The notes beneath the pieces were generated by a model, which was not told the DNA's origin, made no database searches, and saw only the letters and a list, made by a program, of their open reading frames with translations. A stretch of 64,000 nt of DNA from Opeltia flavorubescens (lineage: Eukaryota > Ascomycota > Lecanoromycetes > Teloschistales > Teloschistaceae): NCBI GenBank assembly GCA_000442125.1, contig KE546982.1, forward strand, positions 705,889 to 769,888, in the 5' to 3' direction. Made by a program: the position numbers and the translations under genes. This document shows positions 33,690 to 45,916 of this stretch, piece by piece (the first letter of the stretch is position 1; every line of letters begins with the position of its first letter).

Positions 33690-35040
33690 AGCGTGGGCCG
33701 GTTCTACCATGGGATCCAGATCTAGGTAAGGTGTCCAGATTTTGATAAAGATGTGGTCAATCTAAATACTAATACTACGTATCGGTCAGCCAGCTGGACA
33801 CTAAAGCTCCTAGATGCCTTGACGAAGGAGTGGAAATCAAGTAAGACAGAGTCCCCTTGGTATTTCCGCTTGCGCAAGCTGACGATCTTTCCATGCTTGT
33901 CCAAGTGATATATAGATCATCTACACCTCCTCGGACACACAATAATCGTCAGTCGTTTAGGATTTTGGGGGGAAAACGAGACATTCTCAACCAGCCTCAA
34001 CGGTCAATGAACTATCTTCAGCTACCCTTGTTGGACTACCATATTGCCATGCCAACGGACACAGCGTTGGCGTAATGGTCAAGAAGCAGGCATGACAAAA
34101 TCCGTAATTCTTGCAACCTGACGCGGCTTCCGGCCACATCCTTCAAGAGCAAGGAAAACCTCTTTAGTCCTCAATCGCTAGGACTGCAAGAAACGAGACC
34201 CGGCGGTGTGCAGTATACCTCTTTGACTTGGCTCCGATAGTATACCTGGACAGATGGGATAGATCTTCTTCTTCATTATTGCAGGTAGGGTGTCAGCATC
34301 AGCGATCCTAGACCATGGCAAACGATCAGACAGCCAAACATTAGGATCCGACAATAATAAGGAGAAAAATCAAGCCTCCCGGCGATGACATGAGTTACAG
34401 CGAGAGATCGACGCCTAAAGCAACTCGATCGAAGAAAAAGAGCGAGTTGACCAAGGAACAAACCATATAGAATTCTTCCTCCGTGCGACATTTTGTCTTT
34501 ATTTCTGAATTACCCTTCCGGACATTCCTGCAGTTTTTCTCTACTTATATACCACATCAGTCTTGTCAGAATCACGAAATGTATTATTGGCAAGTATTGA
34601 CCTCTAAAACTACTTGATAATTATATTTCCCTCGCTTTCTTAGGATGTGCAGATGTTAATTCCTATAGCTTCTTCGATATCTCATTCCTGCCCACGGGAC
34701 ATGCACCAAGAAATAGCACACTTCAAAACCCAGAACCGAATGATTAGCTGTCTTCACCGTATATAGCGGACCAACCTTATGGTATCCGTTCTGATGCTCT
34801 ATATATCAGAGCATCGCGCCCAAGTTCTCTTTACACCTCGTGCAGGAGAAGGTTCACAAGCAATTGCGCAGAATGCCTCAGCACCAGAACTCATCGAGCT
34901 GTTCCAGCTAATACTCTAAGCTACGATGATTTCCTCTCAGAAGGACGAGTACATCCTCAAGACTTTTCAATCTGTTACCTACCTCGCAGCAAGTATCAAA
35001 GGAATTGATCGAGAGTACGGAAATTTCGCAGGCACAGAAT
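33690..35040. other. no confident gene
   Basis: Short overlapping frames only. Some of the sequence following 33690 may be further decayed Hsp70-like sequence, but I could not align it by eye. Confidence 0.35.
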
Positions 35041-35046
35041 GAGTAG

Positions 35047-35475
35047 AAAGATGACGTTAGTCTCACATCCTTAACCTTTGTGGTGGATCCACAATTGGAG
35101 CTTGAAGAAGGCCTTAGAGAAGTCACGGCGAAAAATAAGCTTCTGATCGAAGAAAATCGTGATCTTAGAGGTAGAGTACGGAATCTAAACGAAAGAATCG
35201 CCCGCCTTTAAGATAATAACAGTACTCTTCGACAACTCCTAACCGAAGCCGAGGATCACCAGCAAGACGGCTCTGCTCGCAGCGATAAGGATCGTATACT
35301 TTTTACGACCTGCAAATCAAGATCGAGCAACAAGAAGAGTATGAATACAGTAATGGGAAACGAGCGCATCGGATTGCTCAACCAAGATCATAGGGTTGTG
35401 GCGCTCTTTTCTGGAATGGATAAAAGTCCGCAACTTGCCTTCCTGCCAACCATTCCGGAGAGCATTGGACCCTGA
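35047..35475 (+). pseudogene. coiled-coil protein remnant with one in-frame TAA
   Basis: Frame 1 is open from 35047 to a TGA at 35473-35475 except for a TAA at 35209-35211. The first part is a heptad-like coiled coil (ELEEGLREVTAKNKLLIEEN, then LRGRVRNLNERIARL). After the TAA the same style continues (NNSTLRQLLTEAEDHQQDG) into a basic and then hydrophobic tail. The stop is most simply CAA to TAA, a RIP-type change. No family can be named from a coiled coil alone. Confidence 0.5.
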
Positions 35476-36441
35476 TCCTCCTTGACCCTTAATGTTTTTT
35501 TTTTTTTTTTGAATTTTACATTTCCTTCATTAACCCCATTTGGGAAGAATCGGCGCGAAAGGCTATACTAGACGGGATTTACCATCTTGAAGAATCAACA
35601 GGGTCAGAAATATATCAAAAGGATTGCAATTATGACGACTGCAAGCTACAGCCACTAAACCCCAGGCCTGAGCAGCAGCTTCGTGTGATTACGTCAAATG
35701 ATGGCTTGTTACTTGACACTAGCGAAGCAGAACAGCCCGAAGGTCAGACGAGAGATCTCCCATCAACATCCTACGCGGCAATGCGACAGTTATATATACT
35801 GTAAATTACTACTTCATCCTCCATTTTCTGTCCACAATGAAATTTACAGCTCAGCGTCGCGTGACACGCAGCATTCTTCTTTCTTTTTCCCAGCCTTCTA
35901 TATACCCAGCGTCATCGAGTACGGATTAGACATCATACTTCTAGTCATCTCATGTTTCGGTCTCCTTCTGTTGATCGACCTGATCTAAACCTTCGGTCGA
36001 TGGCTCGTCATCCGATTCACCGGCTGATTCATGCCGGCTATTGTCGCTAGTCCAGTCAGACTTAGGATGGGCCTTCAGACATGGCATCGAAAACAAGAAG
36101 ACCGCGTTACCTAAAGATATATAGCGTTGATGTGGTCCAAATTTGTCGTATCGCTCATGGCCACAGCTCTCGTTTCAATACTTTTGAGCGCTTTTCACCA
36201 AGTTTCCGGCTAGATTGGCTCGCTAATAAGATGGTACCTCTCTTGACGGAGCAGAAAGAAGCTGCGGATAAGGCAATCGCGCAGATGGAGATCGAGCTCA
36301 AGGAATGCGTACTCAGTATGAAGAGTACGACATATATTTCATGCCTACTTCCCGGGGGGTCAATGGGAAGCTTGAAAAGCGGTAACGCAAGAGGACACTT
36401 CGCTGGAGCCAGAGAAGAAGGAAGGGGATAATGGGCCAGGT

Positions 36442-36931
36442 GTGCCAGATGTAGATGTTGGAGAGAGTGATAACGGGAGTGACAGCGGCCTCAATCCATA
36501 CAAGAGCACTCCTACTGCCATCACTACTTTCTCCCGGGGCACCGTTATCGTTCAGCTTTCTGCTGGTGATAGTCATACTCTCGCTTTGACAGCGATGGAC
36601 TTGAGATCATCGAAGACAAGAAGCGGCCTAGAGGCAGACCGAAGAAAATCTCCATAAAAAGAGAGACTGAGGAGTCAGCCAATCAAGCAGGTCCTTATCG
36701 AGAGACGGAAGAAGACCCTATATCGCTGGTCTCGCACTCCAGTCTAAAGATCTCTACCTTCCAAGCACGCATAACAACAGTACAGGGCGAAGCAAAACGT
36801 CAGGAGGAGTTTCTGAAGCAAGCACGCGATCGGAGCGTTGTGCACTTGACAGCCGCCAAGGAAAGCCATACGAGGGACTTGGGTACGGCTGGGGCACGCT
36901 TTACTCTAGTCTTGTAAACGAGTCAACACGG
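36442..36931 (+). pseudogene. RCC1 repeat fragment, split by an insertion
   Basis: An acidic linker leads into GLNPYKSTPTAITTF and VIVQLSAGDSHTLALTA, a classic RCC1 blade (beta-propeller protein that is the Ran guanine-nucleotide exchange factor in the nucleus). The next expected segment, DGL.YGWGT, is found at 36878-36900 as LGYGWGTLYSSLVNES, but 278 bp further on. The intervening segment is flanked by GGACTTG on both sides (36597-36603 and 36875-36881). Removing one copy plus the insert restores DGLGYGWGTLYSS, with one additional single-base shift left. Fungal RCC1 is normally about 500 residues; only this fragment is visible. Confidence 0.7.
36604..36881 (+). other. 278-bp insert with an AT-hook-like reading frame inside the RCC1 fragment
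   Basis: The segment lies between direct copies of GGACTTG, the arrangement of an insertion with a 7-bp target-site duplication. A third frame is open right through it (about 36573 to a TAA at 36915-36917). It encodes a core KKRPRGRPKK (around 36618-36647), the RGRP centre of an AT-hook that binds the minor groove of A/T DNA, followed by a helical Glu/Lys/Gln-rich tail. No terminal inverted repeat is evident. It could be a small element or a captured gene piece. Confidence 0.5.
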
Positions 36932-37074
36932 TGATTTACTCTAACATAGCCAACACTAGCTATTATGCCGCTACACAGCGAAGACGAGATACGCAATGTG
37001 GAACGTAAGATCATTATGGCTGTAAATTTGTTAGCTAACTCCCTTGCGTTCATCGACAAGTTCGATGATAGCTA

Positions 37075-37125
37075 ATGGTGCTTAGCGGTACAACATACTC
37101 GGGCCTTGCCTGGGCTCAAACTTAT
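37075..37125 (+). pseudogene. Hsp70-like N-terminal fragment
   Basis: The short peptide VLSGTTYSGLAWAQT matches the first nucleotide-binding motif of fungal Hsp70-like proteins (usually GIDFGTTYSGVAWA). The downstream sequence in this frame does not resemble the family. Only a short remnant is supported. Confidence 0.5.
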
Positions 37126-38439
37126 TCTTCCACTGCCCAGCCCTCATTCTGTTTCGGCATCAATACATGCTGGCCACCCACTCCCTCGAAGATGAGGAGC
37201 TTAGTGCTGGAAGTCCAGGCCCTTATTAGCGTCGTGTTCGGCATAAAGACTCTGCCTGAACAATTCATCACGCCTCAGTCTCAGCAGAATATTATTCGGA
37301 GATATTCGGAGAGATTCTTGATATCCAGGGCCAGCGAAAATAGTATGCCCGGCGAATGACCAGAATCTCCGGACTTTGGTGGCAGGTCCATAACATCTTC
37401 ATCCGTATCTGATCACGATATAAGATCCGGAGAATCTGACAGCTATCCCAAGCTTTGGAATCAAGAGAGAGCTGTCGTGTTTCCTCATCGCTAATCGAGG
37501 ATCAGAAGCTTTAGAACCAGCGAAAATGACTATAGAGGTCTCCAATCTACTCGATCGTCTCTTAGAGCTTAAACGTTGTTAGGTTTTCATCTGGCCTAAT
37601 TATCGCTCCGGCTTTATTATACTCTTTATCTGTCTTTGGCATCTTTAATTATTAACGTGCGAGTCGCGTCGATACCTCCTACTATTTATGCTATCGATCA
37701 TCACGCAGAATCACATGCATCCTCTCTACTGCTCTCTCCTGGTACTTATTCCTCGACACGGAATCTATACTCGAAGAAATTGATAGTAGCCCCGCTGTGA
37801 CGGCGAACAAAGAAGTGAGATCGTTGAGAGCCTCAAACGTCTCTCTGAAGTGATGGATAAGTTGACAGATTGTAGGGCAGGGGTCGGAGAAACTAGATGG
37901 GGCGATGAGGAGGATATTTCGAGTGCTGAGGGTGGCTGGTGAGCCAGTGAAGGTTGCAGAAGAAGAAAGAGATGCTTGTTGGGGCCCCATTAACATTCTC
38001 TCTTATAGCGTCATTCTTATATATCTCGTCAACCGATGATCAATTCTTATCAACTCACCTTATTTTCATCAATTTCATTTCTCATCTTGCTACATTCTCG
38101 ATCCGGTGGACAATTCTTTAAAGTCGCTCTTATACGGACTTCTTCTCTCTACCTCCACTACCGCGTGTAATGAAATATAAAACTCAACCAGCTGATCTCT
38201 ATAAAAACCAACTCACCAGAATTTACAGAATCTCTACTCTTTTATCATTCATCTGCTCAAAAGTGCGGCAGGGCTCAGAAGCAGTGCAGCTGGTAATGGG
38301 ATACCAAAGAAAGTCTTGGTGGGAGTGACAGAAAGGATGGATTTAAGCACAAAGCAGTGATATCAAACCAATCGACTTGGCGTAGAGGAAAATATGTATT
38401 GGCAATCGTGCAAGCAAGATAGCATGATCAGCGCCTGAT

Positions 38440-38670
38440 ATGCTATCTATGGATGAGGATGGCGCGATATCTGTAGACATATCACAGGAACAATATCTAG
38501 TCGCCACGACTAATTATCGATTGATGGAACACCCAAGCGTCGGAGCTGTCGATCCTAACGCGCCGATCAGACGCGATTGTTTCAATCTTTACGCAAACCT
38601 TAACATCTACTGCTTTTTCCGCACGTTCCAGATGCTGTACGAAAGACTTGTCAACATTAAGGCCGACGAG
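38440..38670 (+). pseudogene. Sin3 C-terminal region fragment
   Basis: The frame encodes LYANLNIYCFFRTFQMLYER followed by LVNIKADEQQ, which resembles the C-terminal domain of fungal Sin3 co-repressors, where a similar aromatic-rich helix (IY.FFR.FQ.LY.RL) is characteristic. Upstream residues are acidic. The similarity ends at about 38660, where a sirtuin-like frame begins in another phase, so this is a partial piece placed next to an unrelated gene piece. Confidence 0.5.
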
Positions 38671-38690
38671 CAGCAGGTTCAGAAAACGGC

Positions 38691-38833
38691 GAGCTACAGA
38701 ACATTGCTAATATCCTGGCTTCCTCGAAGAAAATCGTTATGATCACAAGCGCTGGTATATCGACTGATTGTTGCTCTTCCCTTTATTACCCGGCTGGAAA
38801 CCGTAGGACTTTGGGTCTGAAGACGGGATGTAC
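38691..38833 (+). pseudogene. sirtuin fragment, copy 1 (NAD-binding N-terminal region)
   Basis: The frame reads ELQNIANILASSKKIVMITS then AGISTDC, matching the KIVVITGAGIST motif of Sir2-family NAD-dependent deacetylases. It is followed after a frame change by DFGSEDGMY (38807-38833) for the DFRSxxGLY motif. The first Gly of GAGIS is Ser and the Arg of DFRS is Gly, so the fragment is decayed. A second, differently decayed copy lies at 51697-51855. Confidence 0.7.
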
Positions 38834-38839
38834 GTCCTG

Positions 38840-40640
38840 ATCCACTCCTAGCACGATAAAGCCTCGGCAGACGAGGTTCGACTATACAAAACGTCAATGC
38901 CATGTGAGTAAAGAAAGAAACCAACAACTGGGCGGCGCGTGACAGTACGGCGAGCCATCTCAACAGACCCGTATATATACGCACGCGCCCTAGAGTCATT
39001 AACCAGGGACGGGATATCCTATATATATTACGATTGCCACACCTATATTCCATTACTTGACCGTGTGAGACGCTGTCCAGGGCCCTTCATCTCTTTCTTC
39101 AAATTCATGCAAGTCGGCCGATCTCCAGTTTGAGCGCGACCAGCTTTACCAGGATTTTATAAACACGGCACCTTTTCCAACCGAAGGAGCGTATTGGGCA
39201 GAAGTAGAGTACTTATATATCTCCCCGCGGACATGATCATCTGGGTTCATACATAGAAAACATGAGAGTGGATTGATGGGAGAAATTCGGCGATATCTCG
39301 AGCAGATCTCTATCGGGGAGAGCATGAAATCCTTGGTCTCGTGATGCTTCTCTATGGCTTGTCCTCCATAGTGACATATTATTTCACAAGGAAATGGTAT
39401 AAACACGGAGGAATCGACGTCGCAAGAACACTGCGTGGCTTAGTTTTAATAGGGCTTAGAGTATTAGGCTGGGCTGTTAGTAGATTGAAATATGATTAGG
39501 AGGGATGGAGTACTTCTCGGCTCTAACTGCCGGGGGCTCTATAGAATTTTGAAGCTAGGGCCTGTCTACTATATTCACGATCGAGTATTTCAATGCAGCC
39601 TCTGCGTCAAAGTTAGCAAGAATTTTCGGTTCAAGTAAGGCTGTACTACTTGCTTAGGGTGGTACAATACGACCGCTAAGAATTCACTACAGGAGCTCCT
39701 GAGCAGAACCATCAGCTGCTTAGTTTGCATTATCACCATCCCCGTCGTCATTGTGTCCGCAATCTGTGGTGGGAGGGTCTATCGGCAGAGCTTCGGAATA
39801 AGCGGCGGGGNATAATTGAGGGATCGGGAAGACAGGAACGACTGGTATATACGCCTATTCAGGAAACTGGTATTGCGGCGAGGATGCTTACCATCAGTAG
39901 GCAGCAGGGAAACGGGTATGCGAAAGAGGCAGATAGTAAATTGAAGATTGTTAGAGGCCTAAGAGATTACTTTCAAACTTACTCTTTGGAGTTTTTATTT
40001 TACGGGTTATAGCGCTGCCTAGAGCTCTATAATTGCCCTATTCGATGTAGTTTATTAACATTGAATATATGATATTCCGGGATATAATCCCTTTAGACTG
40101 AGTTGGCATGTTTCTCAGTGCTGTTGGGATTACGGCGTCCTTACTACTCTAGCTGTACTGGCTCTTCGTATTGATAGTCATCCTCGAGGGCCATTGTGTC
40201 GCTGGTCACCGGCTTGATCGTATTTATTAGGCGAAGCCAGATAAGCCGATCTTTCCATAACGATCTTTTGGAGGTCCGAGACTTTTAGATTACTGTCTAA
40301 TCCCTAGATCTATCTAATCATGCAATACTATCGGAGTCGTCTTAAAGGAGACAGCGGAAAGATAAATGCTATATTCTCTGCGGCCAACCTATTTTATTAG
40401 ATATGACTTCAACGCTACCACTCGCTGCGATCAAAGTTGCAGGTGATACAGCCAGCTCAATTTTTCGCATCTGACCTCGACGCCGTCATCTACTAAGATC
40501 AAAGCTGCAGGTAATACCGCGAGCCCAGAATTTGACAATTCGTCGAGCTTGCCAAATTAGGTAGGGTGGATTATATACTAGTCAGACTCTCTTTCTGATA
40601 ATCGCGCTTGCGGTATAGGATTATAGGATCAGCGAGGCAT
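38840..40640. other. no confident gene
   Basis: A short unlisted frame at about 39268-39499 on plus encodes a hydrophobic, possibly membrane-associated peptide (LGLVMLLYGLSSIVTYYFTR). No family is recognised. One ambiguous base is at 39811. Confidence 0.3.
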
Positions 40641-40660
40641 TTTCGTCGGCTAATATAACC

Positions 40661-40897
40661 GATGCATGCATCACTTGCACTCTGGTATCACCGATGCATG
40701 CATCACTTGCANNNNNNNNNNNNNNNNNNNNNNNNNNNNNNNNNNNNNNNNNNNNNNNNNNNNNNNNNNNNNNNNNNNNNNNNNNNACCGATGCATGCAT
40801 CACTTGCACTCTGGTATCACCGATGCATGCATCACTTGCATTCTAGTATCATCGATGTATATATTACTTACAGGCTGGTATAAACAATGCATGCATT
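40661..40897. repeat. 32-bp tandem array with palindromic core, interrupted by an assembly gap
   Basis: Units with the core GATGCATGCATC + ACTTGCA start their cores at 40661, 40693, 40790, 40822, 40854 and 40886, at a 32-bp period outside the gap. The last two units are diverged by C-to-T/G-to-A type changes (GATGTATATATT and AATGCATGCATT). Undetermined bases fill 40712-40786, so the real copy number is unknown. The same core occurs twice at 713-760. All open frames across the array are artefacts of the repeat and the N run. Confidence 0.9.
40712..40786. other. assembly gap (75 N)
   Basis: A run of undetermined bases inside the tandem array, flanked on both sides by repeat units. The gap most likely reflects collapse of more copies. 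Confidence 0.95.
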
Positions 40898-40929
40898 ATT
40901 TGCACTAATAAGCGGCAAAAGAGGGTATT

Positions 40930-43900
40930 ATACGGAAGCGGACCACAACTATTTTCTGCTGCCTGCGAAACCTCCTTCCAGTTGCGCCAGTCCCTCTGGG
41001 TAAGATCCTATATCTGCTGTGATATTCAGTCATATACAGGGTGACTGGGGACCTGGGGATTTGAATCGGATCAGGCATTTCATCCGCCGTCCTGCAGGAT
41101 TCTTCTCTTATCCGACGAGGGCGAATCTCTCCGTTGGTTACAGATGTAGGCTTTGTGCAGTAGCTTTACAACTGGTAGGTGAATTGCAATCACGGAAATC
41201 AAAACGCCGCAGTCGGAGCGCTTGTCACGTGCTCGCTGGGATACCGGCATCCATCTCCACCGAAATTCCCAGGAACCACTTCATCGCTGAAGATGAGAAG
41301 GCCTCGATAAGCGCGATCACCATCGACTCATGGCAGTGCATGAGAGAAAGTATCGTTCCTCATCCGGTCATAGTTGTTGAGTCCCAGGGGACAATGACGA
41401 GAAGTAGAATAAGTCTGAAACAATCTGTCCGTACCGAAAAGTTGTATTTCCCTGTAGGGTTGTAGAGTTATAGATCCGGTGTGAATTCACAATCCCTCGG
41501 CACGCAAGATAGGAGTATTTCGACAGCAGTGAAACATCTAGGATCCTTTTTCTTTCCACGAGTCCGACGTAACACGAAGACCGCCATTCCCAGGTACAAA
41601 CTTCGCGGTACATCCATAAAAGAAATCATCACAGGAATCGTCGCTTTCAGGTTCTCAATCGTAATTTGATGCGATAGCTGCATGCGCTCACCGACTGTAA
41701 AAAACACCTGATCCGGAGACGAGCAAAACTGGACCCTATAGCATGGATGAGATCAACAGTATAAACCGACGCCGTCCAGACGACAAATAGACTGTCGAAG
41801 AACAAGCTCGAATGAATCCTGCGGAGATATCAGTACAAGAAGCGCAGAGAGCTTGATAAACGCGCACACTCTCGTCATCACCGTTGCCTGCTCTTCCCTT
41901 TGTCCGTCTCCTTCTCCCTCGTCCCGACCTCCTCCCCACCTATATTATCACTCTGCCACTGTATTTATTTACGCATTATCTCGTCTACCACCTTCAATGA
42001 CTCCTGCCCATCTCATGTAACTTGCAACTGTCGTTTCCACCTGCACGATATCTCCAGGAGGCCAGTCTGCAGTAAAGGCATTATCACCATCTCGTGGCAT
42101 TAGATAGTGCCGTCGGTAGAGACCTCAGTATTGACCACGCCAGAGAAGCAGACAAGATCGCGTAGCGAGAAAGATCATAATCCCGCTCCAAAGCATATCC
42201 ACATCACCCATGACTCGGTAGATGCCCCCATGCACTTCCTAGTCAAGTCCCAATCTTCATTTCTCGATGACTTTGCCGCTAGACAAGTTTTCTTCGGATC
42301 TTCAGCTGTAGCGGGAGCGTTTTCTTCCTGCTGCGTACCTCGTCTCCGCACGCTCTTCCACTTATACTCGAGCTCACGATTGGCTTCCGATCCGTCCTGT
42401 GTTCTGTCAGCTGATGACGCCTTGAGATATTGCGTTAGCCGGCTTGACTGACTCCAAATTTCTCTGTCTCTGTGTGCCATGAGTTTAGACGCTGCACCAC
42501 TACTTGATCTAAAACTCAGCTATAGATCCTTCCTTGAATCATTCGATCCTAATCTCCCACTACTAGCAAACAAGCAGCCTAGATTTTCAAAGAGGAGAAA
42601 AAGAAAACCAAGCACAGAGTCGTTGCAGACATCAGCTCCACAACTACCTTGGGAGGTCTCGCAGAGATGAGAGCACATGAAACGTCTTACAGCCGGCTGC
42701 CAAAATGAAAGAGGTACGGATCAGTTAATAGGCGTTATCTTAATTGTATAAATAAGAACAATACCTGGATCCCACCCCTTCATTTAGAAGATTCCCCCTT
42801 CTTATCAATCAAATGCTCCTCCACTCCCACCGGCCCCTCTCCCAGTACCTCCGTCAAAATCACCCTTCCGACTCCCTCCCTCAACACCCCTGCAGCCTTC
42901 CCCCCCTAGCACACTACTCTGCTCCATCCTCATCGCCCCCCATCGATCTTTCCTCGCGCCGTAAATCTCCCTGCTCTCTTCTTTATAACCTCGCCCTTCT
43001 TTGTTCCCTCTTCCGTAGCTTCTTTCTGCTGATGCTACCAGTTTAAGATTTTCCCGTATTACGCTTTTTACTATTGTTTAATAGGGGAGGCGTCGACTTC
43101 GATAATAATAGAGACGGTAAGGGTAGTTCGGCGGAGGATTTATTCGAACCTATTACGAGGAGTCGCTTTAAAACTTACTTTAAATCCGTCGCTGTTGGGA
43201 GCATCAAGAGTAGCTTGGGTCTGCCAGCACTTTAGTTTGAGGCAAACGATAAGGCTTGGTTTGCCTACTAGGGGAGCTCTTGCTACAGGCTCTTCGTCGA
43301 TATAAGGTCCGGCCGGAATGTAGGAGACTGAGGCTCTGGCCCGCTTGCTGCGTCGAAGACTTGAATAGGTATTAACCGGGCTGGATTGAGTCCGCACCTT
43401 TGTTATTTAAGCCTGTTATCACAGGATTGGAGGCAGATATCATTTGGTGTTAGATCAATGTATGGATACAGCCAACGAAAATCAGAAAACAATGTACCCT
43501 GAAGAGTCATTACACTTGGTTCGAGGGATCGTGGCCTGAAATATAAATGGAGATAATGATCACGATATGATGGTGGAGATAATACTTATGAATTTGTCCA
43601 TATGCGAGTGGAAAACTTTGGGCCTTGACTTTCTATACCTTGATGAAACGGACTATACACGACTTTTATAGACGCTGTAGATCATAGGCGCTTTGTTGGG
43701 AAATCTTTGATACGAATCCTTTAATAATGTAATAAGTTCAATGCACAAGTTTAACTGTCTGGAACATGAATGGTTTGCGTGCGAGAATGTAAATAGGATA
43801 TGTAAGCCGAGGTTAAGGAGAAAATCAAAGAAGCAATCAAAGAAGCATTCAAAGAAGCAAAACCTAGATCGTGTAATTGACGATCGTTTTCAGCAGTGAT

Positions 43901-45850
43901 ACTGTAATGGGTGAAAAGGCTGGAGTATATCGATGAACCAGATGAAAGCGAAATCAGTATAGGGAGAAAGTATCCGAACCAGAAAAGCCCCCAGTCAATA
44001 AAGCCCTGAGCTGAAAGAAATCAAGGCGCAACAACAAAGATAATATTTAAGGGTCAACTATCTGAAATACAGTAGCCACAATACTAAGAAACGAGATAAT
44101 ATATCGGATCAGGATCAAAGGCCTGATAGTACAGTGAAACTCGGGTTGGGCATAGATCGTTGGGATGAGAACAGGCAAATTGATAGAATTGAAGTCCTAA
44201 GCAAAGTTCTTGCCATGATATAAAGTTGGGAAAGAGATACGAAACGTTGAACCACTCGGTGTTGTATGCGAGAGAGGGTGATTTTTGCAGAAGAGAATAG
44301 AAGGAGACGTACAGTGGATTAAGATCGGTCTGTAAAGACGTGGCCAAGAGTGATAGGAAACAAAATTGCTCTACACAAGGCTACTTCGCCCCAACCTTGC
44401 CTCAGTTGGGTTTGAAAAATCCTTTCACCCTCCATTCAGGCTGTGATTTTCTCATTCAAAGATACTACAATCTCTATCTAGTGATCATTGAAATGGCTGT
44501 CTTGATTGATGACCCTTCTAGATCCGCTCTCCTTACAATATTGGGAGCCAGGTAGTCATTGGACGGGCTGGAGAAGCCAATATAAATGCAATGATAACGT
44601 GCAACGAATGTGTTGTTGATGAAATTTAGACCCCGTTTCTAAGCCTTTCGACTTGCCAGTCGAACCAAGTCATGCGACGCAGCCTTTTCACTTGTCGCCA
44701 ATCTGTTCCTCGACGTCGTACTATCCGATCATAATGAATACTGTACATGATGAGACGGTGATAGGGGAATTGTGACTCAATGTAGTTGTGATCCCTGATT
44801 CACTCGAAAGTTAACATTAAAAAGACCTTTGCGCACCTGTACGCCCTCGCTGCCTTCCTGAGCTTTTCTATAGTTGCATACCGGGCTTCATGTGATTTGC
44901 TGACAACTTTGTCAGAATGTATATATGCAGGTCTATTGTAACCGTCACGTGACCATTGCTGCTTCGGACGAAAGTTACGTATATATTTCGTCCTTTGAAA
45001 CAATCAGGTCAGCTTTCCAGACACGAGATGTCAACAGAGTACCTGGGAACACCGTATGGACACACCTATTCATCCATACCATGAGCGATCAAAATCGTGA
45101 GGCTGTGTAATACAAAGCGAACGTTCATTGCCACATCTTTCCAATACCCGCAAAGTCACTTTCATCATCATCCACATCTTGACCTGTGGCCCAAAGCCAA
45201 CGACGGATGTCTCAAATAGCAGCAGGATATTTGGTCCGATCCAATTCCGCTTTCCAAGTCTGATGAGGATCTGAAGCTAGGCGCTGATTCTGTAAGGTTT
45301 TCTGATGGAGGCAGTCAAGTCGCTGAAGGTCGACTCGTGTGCGATACTTCTCGGAAAGGCAGATTTTGGGCCGTGTGATGGGTAAAGGTTCACTACAAAG
45401 TCTTTAGATTTGGGTGACGAAAGCGGAGGAGACGGTGGCAACGATCGACACGTACAAGGGCTGGTATAACGAGGATTACGTGCCATGGGATGTTTCTGGG
45501 CGTGAGCGCTTTCATCATCCGAGAGTGGACTTGGAACGTCACAGTCGGAAGGCTGTTGTCTCTTGCCGAGAAGCTGCGTTCCGGGCGAGAGAGGGAGGAA
45601 AAAGTCCCCGCTCCCCACGGTCGCGAGGGTCAAGCTCCTTCTACTCTTGACAATCACTATCGTAGAATGCGGTTATTACCTATAAATGAGCCCACGAAGA
45701 GTATCGAATCGCAGTTGGCTAACTTTCATAGCGGAACTGAGAGTTGGATAGTTAGTGACAGGATCAAGGATGTCCATCAATTTTGTCCATATCATGCCTT
45801 TTCTTGTTTTCTGACCCCCTAGCACATTGAGTTTATCTATGGCAATGAGC
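40930..45850. other. region of unassigned frames, no confident gene
   Basis: Several frames have some coding character but no recognisable family: plus 41019-41465 and 42107-42451, and minus 44347-44084 (aromatic-rich, with YLFPNFISWQELCLGLQFYQ) and 43397-43140 (basic, with LRRSKRARASVSY). Each is short, and none joins into a convincing spliced model. They are probably further gene remnants. Confidence 0.3.
43824..43859 (+). repeat. three-copy 12-bp tandem repeat
   Basis: ATCAAAGAAGCA occurs twice and TTCAAAGAAGCA once in direct succession. No associated gene. Confidence 0.8.
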
Positions 45851-45851
45851 C

Positions 45852-45916
45852 CATCGCGTTTACAACAGACCGGTCGTCTAGTGGTAGGATATAAAGAGAT
45901 GGTGTGTGGCGCTTCC
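45852..45916 (+). repeat. tRNA-like repeat, copy 1
   Basis: The stretch around GGTCGTCTAGTGGTAGGAT resembles the 5' half (A-box and D-arm region) of a tRNA. It is closely similar over about 60 bp to 55064-55130. There is no clear B-box or foldable 3' half here, so it is not a functional tRNA gene. Confidence 0.4.

Noticed and set aside
40661-40897. CRISPR-like regular spacing
   Set aside because: The whole 32-bp unit is repeated with no unique spacers, and the sequence is eukaryotic.
40621-40908. open frames crossing the run of N
   Set aside because: They consist of tandem-repeat translation and undetermined codons.
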